A DNA stretch of 37,168 nt from Candidatus Allofournierella merdavium (GTDB lineage: Bacteria > Bacillota > Clostridia > Oscillospirales > Ruminococcaceae). Location: assembly GCA_019118765.1 (NCBI GenBank), contig DWYI01000032.1:1-37168 (forward strand), read 5' to 3'. This document shows, piece after piece, positions 32,309 through 37,168 of the stretch (position 1 is the stretch's first letter; every line of letters starts with the position of its first letter). The translations under genes were made by a program, and so were the position numbers. Below the pieces are notes generated by a model that did not search any database, was not told where the DNA came from, and saw only the letters and a program-made list of their open reading frames with translations.

Positions 32309-33571
32309 TCAGAAGTAGGCGCGCGGGTCTGCGATGCGGCCCTCGATGGCGCTGGCGGCCACCGTGGCGGCGCTGCCCAGGTAGACGCTGGCGTCCTTGC
32401 TGCCCATGCGGCCGATGAAGTTGCGGTTGCTGGTGGAGATGCAGCTCTCGCCGCCCGCCAGGATGCCGGTGTGGGCGCCCAGGCACAGCCCGCAGCTGGG
32501 AGCCACGATGGTGGCGCCCGCGTCGATGAGCACGTCCAGGATGCCCTCCTTCATGGCCATGCGGTACACCTCGCGGGAGGCCGGCGAGACCAGAAAGCGC
32601 AGGCCCTTGGCCGCCTTTTTGCCCTTCAGCACATGGGCTGCGGTGCGCAGGTCGGAGATGCGCCCGCCGGTGCAGGACCCGATGTACACCTGGGTCAGGG
32701 GCGCGCCGGCCACCTCGGTGACGTCGTGCACGTTGTCCACATGGTGCGGGCAGGCCACCTGGGGCACCAGCGTGGCCGCGTCGTTCACATAGTTGCGCTC
32801 GTACTCGGCGTCGTCGTCGGGGTACAGCAGCGCGTAGGGCCGGGTGGAGCCGTGGGCCTTGAGGTAGTCCAGCGTCCTTTCGTCCGGCGGGATGTAGCCC
32901 GCCTTGGCGCCCATCTCCACCGCCATGTTGGAGATGGCCATGCGCTCGTCCATGGACAGCGCGCGGATGGCCTCGCCGCAGTACTCCAATGCTTTATAAG
33001 TAGCGCCGGAATGGGTGATGGTGCGGCAGTCGTACAGCACCATGTCCTTGGCGAACACGCCCTTTCCCAGCGTATTTTTCCACTCGATGCGAAAACTCTC
33101 CGGGACCTTCAGCCAGATCTGGCCGGTGGCCACAACGCCCAGCATCTCGGTAGAGCCGATGCCCGTGCCGAAGGCGCCGAAGGCGCCGGACATGCAGGTG
33201 TGGGAGTCGGTGCCCACCACAAGCGTGCCGGGCTGGTCGTAACAGGCTTCCGCCAGCACCTGATGGCAGGGCCCCTCGTATTCGTGATAGTCCACGTTTT
33301 TGGACAGGGACCAGTCCTTCGTGAACTTCACCGCCTCCGCCTGCTTGATCTCGCAGGGCGGGGTGTAATGGTCGCTGATCACCACGACCTTGCTCTTGTC
33401 CCAAATGTCCACGCCCAGTTCCTTGAGCCCCTGGGCGATCTCGATGCGCGGGCCCAGGATGTCGTCCATCATGGCGACGTCCACGTTGGCGTTCACGATC
33501 TCGCCGATCTCCACATAGTCCTTGCCGGCGGCGCGGGCCAGCGCCTTCTGTGCAAATGTCATGCCCCTCAT
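32309..33571 (-). CDS. aconitase-type hydratase large subunit (LeuC/DmdA-like)
   Basis: A 420-residue [4Fe-4S] hydro-lyase subunit. ATG 33571 follows GGTGG; a second ATG nine bases on is possible. The three cluster cysteines are Cys300 (GSCTGGR), Cys360 and Cys363 (SCGLCLG); the substrate-site TDSHT lies at 121-125. Length and split subunit form match the archaeal/clostridial LeuC-HacA-DmdA group. The pairs in this group include 3-isopropylmalate, homoaconitate and 2,3-dimethylmaleate hydratases, and LeuCD also hydrates citraconate to citramalate. The placement beside PrpF- and PrpD-family genes, a CoA-transferase and an HMG-type lyase argues for a citraconate- or dimethylmaleate-like substrate. 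Oxygen-sensitive, as expected in an anaerobe. Confidence 0.92.
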   Translation of the reverse strand: MRGMTFAQKALARAAGKDYVEIGEIVNANVDVAMMDDILGPRIEIAQGLKELGVDIWDKSKVVVISDHYTPPCEIKQAEAVKFTKDWSLSKNVDYHEYEGPCHQVLAEACYDQPGTLVVGTDSHTCMSGAFGAFGTGIGSTEMLGVVATGQIWLKVPESFRIEWKNTLGKGVFAKDMVLYDCRTITHSGATYKALEYCGEAIRALSMDERMAISNMAVEMGAKAGYIPPDERTLDYLKAHGSTRPYALLYPDDDAEYERNYVNDAATLVPQVACPHHVDNVHDVTEVAGAPLTQVYIGSCTGGRISDLRTAAHVLKGKKAAKGLRFLVSPASREVYRMAMKEGILDVLIDAGATIVAPSCGLCLGAHTGILAGGESCISTSNRNFIGRMGSKDASVYLGSAATVAASAIEGRIADPRAYF

Positions 33572-33661
33572 TCGTCTACACCACCTTTAAATAGAAGGGC
33601 GGCGCGGCGCGCGGTGTGCGGGCGCGCCGCCCTCTGTTTCACAACCGTTCGCCCGCGCTGG

Positions 33662-34237
33662 TCACGACAGCCGGCCCCGGATGAACTCGTCGAACTCCGC
33701 GATGATCTGCTCGTTGGTCTTCTCGCGGTCGTCCATCAGCAGGCCGTACATGGGCGGAGCCTGGATGCCCCGGGCCTGGATGGCCTTGAGCAGCTCCTCC
33801 GTGTAGATGCCCGGCTGTTTGCGCAGGCTGCGCACCGGCTCGGCAGGGTGGCCGCCGCCGTTCTCGTAGTAGCTGGACACGGTGAGCCCGCAGGTGGGCG
33901 AGCCGTCGCACACCAGCACGGCCACCACGTCGTAGCCCACGATGGCGTAGTTTTCCATGTAGTCCACCATCTGCTCGGCGAGGGTGCGGCAGAAATGCCG
34001 GAAACCGGCGTTGTCGTACAGATTGCGGGAGTGCCACCACCGCTGGCAGCCCATGTGCAGCACCTCGGGGCAGGGCATCTGGATCAGGCCCACCCCGTAT
34101 TTGTCCAGTGTCTGCACCACCTGGGTGAACATACCGGGGTAGCGCGCGAACTCCTGCACCTTGTTGCTGGCGTTCAAAAGGCAGTTGGAAACGAACACGA
34201 TCTTCTTGGAGCGGTCGTCCTCATTGCGCTGCGGCAT
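33662..34237 (-). CDS. TudS-related (DUF523-like) Fe-S desulfidase-like protein
   Basis: A 191-residue cytosolic protein with ATG 34237 after GGAAGGAC. It resembles the TudS-related family of putative desulfidases. The three conserved cysteines expected to hold a [4Fe-4S] cluster with one free iron are Cys19 (SNCLLN), Cys56 (MPCPEV) and Cys116 (SPTCG); extra cysteines at 64 and 110 are also present. TudS itself removes sulfur from 2-thiouracil through a [4Fe-5S] intermediate. The full-length TudS C-terminal extension is absent. Its location in an operon with PreTA and a ring-opening amidohydrolase makes desulfuration of a thiopyrimidine a reasonable guess; a role in cluster repair for the aconitase-type hydratase is the alternative. 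Both are inference. Confidence 0.75.
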   Translation of the reverse strand: MPQRNEDDRSKKIVFVSNCLLNASNKVQEFARYPGMFTQVVQTLDKYGVGLIQMPCPEVLHMGCQRWWHSRNLYDNAGFRHFCRTLAEQMVDYMENYAIVGYDVVAVLVCDGSPTCGLTVSSYYENGGGHPAEPVRSLRKQPGIYTEELLKAIQARGIQAPPMYGLLMDDREKTNEQIIAEFDEFIRGRLS

Positions 34238-34324
34238 ACGGCGTCCTTCCTTCCTCCCCGTATGGGGGCCCGGGCGAACGGGGCGAGGCCGCGCCCGCCC
34301 GGGCAGATCCGTATCGAAAACGGG

Positions 34325-35713
34325 TTATTTCACTTCGTTCACAAGCTCCATCAGCTTGGCCATATCCGGCTGCTTCTCCAGGTTGTTCACGAACTCCACG
34401 ATCTTCTCGGTGCGCTCGGTGTCGTTGCCGTAGGTGCGGTTGGCCAGATAGCGGAACTTGTTCACCACGTCCTCGTAGGTGACGGGGTTGCGCCAGTCGC
34501 CCTTGGGATCGTCCACGGTGGCGGAGTACTGGGTGCCGTCCTTCATGGTGATGGTCACCGCGCTGGAGTAGTGGGAGGGATAGCGGCGCTCGAACTCCTC
34601 GTCCATGGTGACGGTGGTGGCGGCGATCAGCCGTTTGACCAGCTCGTCGTTGATGTAGTCGGTGTTCAGCTCATCCACGGTGAACTTGCCGTTCTTGAAG
34701 GCGATGGCCGCCTGGTAGGGCATGCTGAACTGCAGGTCCACGATGTTGCGGGGCGCCCACTTGCAGGGCTCGGCCAGCAGGTGCATGGTGTACTTGGAGG
34801 AGCGGATCTCGATCTTCTCGATGTCCTCGGCCTTGGGATGGTACTTGTTCACGATCTCCAGGCAGGCGTCCAGGTGACCGCCGGAGTAGCGGCAGCAGGG
34901 ATAGACCTTGATGGAGGACTTGGTGAAGGTCCAGTCTTTGCCCAGGCCCTCGGTGATGTACTTGGAGTCGTAGTGATCCTGGTAAGAATATGCGTGGAGC
35001 AGGCCGTCCTTGCTCTCAAAGATGTCGGAGGGGCCGTTGAAGCCCTTTTCCGCCATGCGGGCGGCGATGATGGAGTTCATGGCGGGGTGGCCGGCCTGCA
35101 GGCGCTTGGTGAAGGAGCCCTCGGTGTTCCAGGCCATCAGGCCCGCCACCATGCTGCCGGCGATGCCCTGGGTGTAAACGGTCTTCTGCTCGTCCAGGCC
35201 CATCAGCTTGGCGGCGGACACCGCGGCGCCCATGGTGCCGCAGGTGCTGGTGGGATGGAAGCCCTGGTAGTACATGTCGCCCAGGTAGGCGGTGCCCATG
35301 CGGCAGACCACTTCGTTGCCCAGGGAGACGGCCTCGATGTACTCCTTGCCGGTCTTGTGCAGCATCTCGCTCAGGGCCATGCTCACCGGGAAGGTGGCGG
35401 GAGAGGGGTGCGCGTTGGACTCGTTGTGGTCGTCCACGAAGTCCAGCCCGTAGCACTGGATGGCGTTGGCGAAGGCGGCGTTGGGGGCGGCGACCTTGTC
35501 CTTGCAGCCCACGATGGTGGACTCGGCGGGGCCGCCCATCTCCTCCGCCACTTCCCGCGCGATCACGCTGGAGATCACGTCACGCGTGCCCAGCATGGAG
35601 GCCAGCACATCCAGCGTCAGCGTTTTGGCCTTCACAACGGCCTCTTCGGGGAGGTTCTCAAACTTGGTGTTCACCGCTACTTCGGCGATCTGGGTTGCGA
35701 TGGTCTTGCTCAT
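34325..35713 (-). CDS. MmgE/PrpD family protein (dehydratase/decarboxylase type)
   Basis: A 462-residue cytosolic enzyme; ATG 35713 has AAGGAGG nine bases upstream. Family signs are AKTLTLDVLASMLGT near residues 26-40, the segment LDFVDDHNESNAHPSPATFPVSMAL, the GFHPTSTCGTMGAAVSAAKLMGL block near 140-165 and YPCCRYSGGHLDACL near 270. Members include 2-methylcitrate dehydratase (PrpD), cis-aconitate decarboxylase (which makes itaconate) and iminodisuccinate epimerase, so this fold acts on branched di- and tricarboxylates, sometimes amino-dicarboxylates. Length is typical (about 450-480). It lies next to a PrpF-family isomerase and an aconitase-type hydratase, a combination that recalls aconitate-itaconate and methylcitrate chemistry. 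The reaction here is not determined; loss of water, CO2 or ammonia are all possible. Confidence 0.9.
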   Translation of the reverse strand: MSKTIATQIAEVAVNTKFENLPEEAVVKAKTLTLDVLASMLGTRDVISSVIAREVAEEMGGPAESTIVGCKDKVAAPNAAFANAIQCYGLDFVDDHNESNAHPSPATFPVSMALSEMLHKTGKEYIEAVSLGNEVVCRMGTAYLGDMYYQGFHPTSTCGTMGAAVSAAKLMGLDEQKTVYTQGIAGSMVAGLMAWNTEGSFTKRLQAGHPAMNSIIAARMAEKGFNGPSDIFESKDGLLHAYSYQDHYDSKYITEGLGKDWTFTKSSIKVYPCCRYSGGHLDACLEIVNKYHPKAEDIEKIEIRSSKYTMHLLAEPCKWAPRNIVDLQFSMPYQAAIAFKNGKFTVDELNTDYINDELVKRLIAATTVTMDEEFERRYPSHYSSAVTITMKDGTQYSATVDDPKGDWRNPVTYEDVVNKFRYLANRTYGNDTERTEKIVEFVNNLEKQPDMAKLMELVNEVK

Positions 35714-35736
35714 TTTTCGTTTCCTCCTTAGAAAAA

Positions 35737-36897
35737 TTACTGGATACGGGATTTGCGCACATATACCTGCCCGTCGAGAATGATGCGGGCGGTGCGGAGG
35801 ATGGCGGCGGTCTTCAGGTCATACTGACCGTCGTGGGCCTCCAGCTCCGACACCACCGGGATCACGCCGGCGGGATGTCCGATGATGATCTTGCGGTCGT
35901 TCCGGCCGCGCTCGCTGAGCACCTGGTGCACGATGCTGCCCGGTACCCGGGCGGCGGTGCCCATGCACACCGTGCCGGTGACCGGATGGGTCTTGTGCAT
36001 CATCTGCATGAACACCAGCCGGCTCACAAGGTCGATGTCCTCGGCCTTCACGTCCTTGCCGTCGAAGGTGTGGTAGGACTTGGAGGGCGAGACGATGGCG
36101 AAGAAGGGAGAGTAGGGGCACTTTTTGGTGGAGTTCTGCCACACGTCGGTGAGGCCGATCTTCTCGGCGCAGCGGCCGCGGATCTCCTCGATGCGGGCCA
36201 TCAGCGCGGCGTTGCCCTCGATCTCGGCGGGGGTCTCGGTGCCCTCCATGCCCAGGCTCTCGGCCTTGATGAACACGGTGGGGGTGCCGGCGTCCACCAC
36301 CGACACCTCGTACTGTTGGCCGTCGCTGGTGGTGATGGTGTCGGTCACGTTGCCGGTGGGCAGCATCTTGCCGGTGATGCCGCCCACGCTGTCGGAGAAG
36401 TCCAGCTCGATGGTGGAGCCCAGGGTGGGCACGCCGTCGATGTGCAGGTCCCCCTCCACCACCGCCCGGCCGTCCTTTACGGCCACCTTGGCGTTGATGA
36501 TGGAGTCGGTGTTCACCTGGTGGATGCGCACGGTGGTGTAGGGCTCCACCGCCTTCACCAGGCCGTGGTCGATGGCGTAGGGCCCCACGCCCGCCGAGAT
36601 GTTGCCGCAGTTGGATTTGTAATCCACCTTGGCGTCCACGAAGCTCACCTGGCCGAAGGTGTAGTCCACATCCGCGTCCTCCCGGCTGGGGGGGCCGATG
36701 ATGGCCAGCTTGCTGGTGAGCACGTCCGCGCCGCCCAGGCCGTCGATCTGGCGCACGTCGGGGCTGCCGAAGATCTCCAGGATGTACTTGTCGCGCAGGG
36801 CGGGGTCCCGGGGGAGTTCATTTTCCATGATGAAAATGCCCTTGCTGGTGCCGCCGCGCACGATGGAACAGTTTACGCTGATCACTTCATCTTTCAT
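35737..36897 (-). CDS. PrpF family isomerase (methylitaconate/aconitate isomerase type)
   Basis: A 386-residue cytosolic enzyme of the PrpF family, which has a diaminopimelate-epimerase-like double fold and shifts double bonds in unsaturated branched acids. ATG 36897 has AGGAAG upstream. Motifs are RGGTSKG (14-20), Lys63 in TSKLAII, Cys97 in SNCGN and a GHPAG loop near residue 340; the Lys and Cys correspond, from memory, to residues proposed as catalytic in 3-methylitaconate isomerase (Mii) of Eubacterium barkeri. Known members isomerise 2-methyl-trans-aconitate, trans-aconitate or 3-methylitaconate. With the LeuCD-type hydratase downstream, a sequence of isomerise (itaconate type to citraconate type), hydrate and cleave is suggested. 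It begins 17 bases after the carbamate kinase gene. Confidence 0.92.
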   Translation of the reverse strand: MKDEVISVNCSIVRGGTSKGIFIMENELPRDPALRDKYILEIFGSPDVRQIDGLGGADVLTSKLAIIGPPSREDADVDYTFGQVSFVDAKVDYKSNCGNISAGVGPYAIDHGLVKAVEPYTTVRIHQVNTDSIINAKVAVKDGRAVVEGDLHIDGVPTLGSTIELDFSDSVGGITGKMLPTGNVTDTITTSDGQQYEVSVVDAGTPTVFIKAESLGMEGTETPAEIEGNAALMARIEEIRGRCAEKIGLTDVWQNSTKKCPYSPFFAIVSPSKSYHTFDGKDVKAEDIDLVSRLVFMQMMHKTHPVTGTVCMGTAARVPGSIVHQVLSERGRNDRKIIIGHPAGVIPVVSELEAHDGQYDLKTAAILRTARIILDGQVYVRKSRIQ

Positions 36898-36913
36898 GAA
36901 AGCTCGCTTCCTT

Positions 36914-37168
36914 TCATTTCACGATGCGGGTGCCGCTCTCGCCCCGCAGGGCCGCGGCGGCGTTGGCCAGGCTGGCGATGATGGCCGTGCCCCCCGCCTT
37001 GGCAAAGGACATGGCGGCCTGCACCTTGGGCAGCATACTGCCCGGGGCGAAATGGCCCTCGCCGCAGTACCGCTCGGCCTCGGCCACCGTCATCTCGGCC
37101 AGCTCCTTCTGGTCGGGCTTGCCCCAGTTGATCGCCACCCGGTCCACCGCGGTGAGGATCACCAGCAT
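36914..37168 (-). CDS. carbamate kinase, C-terminal part
   Basis: Only the last 84 residues lie in the window; the frame is open at the right edge, so the true start is outside. The sequence is the characteristic end of carbamate kinases (ArcC/YqeA): [43 protein letters not shown] and [18 protein letters not shown]. The enzyme makes ATP and carbamate from carbamoyl phosphate and ADP. It is the first visible gene of the minus-strand operon and supplies the energy-conserving step for the carbamoyltransferase encoded downstream. No arginine deiminase gene is seen, so the source of carbamoyl phosphate is likely a ureide or pyrimidine, not arginine. Confidence 0.92.
   Translation of the reverse strand: MLVILTAVDRVAINWGKPDQKELAEMTVAEAERYCGEGHFAPGSMLPKVQAAMSFAKAGGTAIIASLANAAAALRGESGTRIVK

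Noticed and set aside
31786-33571. Leucine biosynthesis leuCD
   Set aside because: No leuA or leuB is adjacent, and all neighbours are catabolic, so a leucine role is unlikely although the fold is the same.
32204-35731. Very long plus-strand open frame, rich in His, Gly and Val, opposite the LeuCD, TudS-like and PrpD genes
   Set aside because: It is the antisense mirror of well-recognised genes in GC-rich DNA. Its composition is that of a shadow frame, and no ribosome site or known motif is seen.
31786-36897. Methylcitrate cycle operon (PrpD, PrpF, AcnD-like)
   Set aside because: No methylcitrate synthase or methylisocitrate lyase is seen, and the hydratase is a split LeuCD-type enzyme, not the single-chain AcnD.
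26809-37168. Arginine deiminase pathway
   Set aside because: Carbamate kinase and a carbamoyltransferase are present, but no arginine deiminase or arginine/ornithine antiporter is seen, and the carbamoyltransferase is of the knotted YgeW-like type.
26809-37168. Anaerobic urate/purine degradation cluster of the ygeX-ygeY-ygfK-ssnA kind
   Set aside because: Only YgeW-like, amidohydrolase and carbamate kinase genes overlap with that cluster. The diagnostic diaminopropionate ammonia-lyase, YgeY, YgfK and SsnA genes are absent from the window.
22179-37168. Complete nicotinate fermentation cluster
   Set aside because: The PrpF, hydratase and reductive-ring themes recall it, but 6-hydroxynicotinate reductase, the B12-dependent methyleneglutarate mutase and the hydroxymethylglutarate genes are not in the window, and nicotinate does not need a carbamoyltransferase.
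1-37168. CRISPR array or insertion sequence
   Set aside because: No regularly spaced direct repeats and no transposase-like frame were noticed.

Overview
The window looks like a high-GC member of the Clostridia (Firmicutes), probably a gut-type anaerobe of the Oscillospiraceae/Ruminococcaceae kind. The reasons are AGGAGG-type ribosome sites, GC-rich codon use, a PTS with a GH4 phospho-glycosidase and RpiR regulator, a C69 dipeptidase, a short MCP and fermentation-type Fe-S enzymes. The genus cannot be read from the sequence alone.

Region 1 (1 to about 8935) reads as the right end of an integrative element. It holds five co-directional plus-strand genes: a DUF6138-like protein open at the window edge, a beta-propeller protein with a DUF6892-like tail, a formylglycine-generating-enzyme-fold protein, an Imm74-like small protein, and a TPR protein ending in a Suppressor-of-fused (SUFU) domain. 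Together they resemble a bacterial polyimmunity locus. They are followed by a minus-strand two-domain HTH/excisionase-like protein, AAATCTTGC repeats, and the 3' part only of a tRNA-Ser(CGA) gene ending in CCA with a strong terminator (an attR site). A degenerate second copy of the HTH gene lies just outside, at 9210-9430.

Region 2 (9.6-16.9 kb, plus strand) is chromosomal. It carries a C69 dipeptidase with its own promoter and terminator, then a sugar operon: GH4 6-phospho-alpha-glucosidase, a PHP/DUF3604-like metallo-hydrolase, a PTS EIIBC permease without EIIA, and an RpiR regulator with its own extended -10 promoter. Region 3 (17.0-20.4 kb, plus strand) is a LemA / DUF3137 / Sel1-repeat operon. 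A minus-strand chemoreceptor (20.5-21.9 kb) separates it from region 4.

Region 4 (22.2-37.2 kb, all minus strand, open at the right edge) is the most interesting part. In transcription order it encodes carbamate kinase (partial), a PrpF-family isomerase, a MmgE/PrpD-family protein, a TudS-related Fe-S desulfidase-like protein, aconitase-type hydratase large and small subunits, PreA and PreT (dihydropyrimidine dehydrogenase type), a dihydroorotase/hydantoinase-type amidohydrolase, a YgeW-like knotted carbamoyltransferase, a 39-residue membrane protein, a sodium:solute symporter, a class III CoA-transferase and an HMG-CoA-lyase-family lyase. One reading is ring reduction, ring opening and carbamoyl transfer to ATP, joined to catabolism of a branched C5/C6 dicarboxylate (itaconate/citramalate type) to acyl-CoA plus pyruvate. 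I know of no described pathway that uses this whole set. One speculative substrate class that would use nearly every gene is a pyrimidine carrying a 5-acetate side chain, with or without 2-thio, as found in modified tRNA wobble bases.
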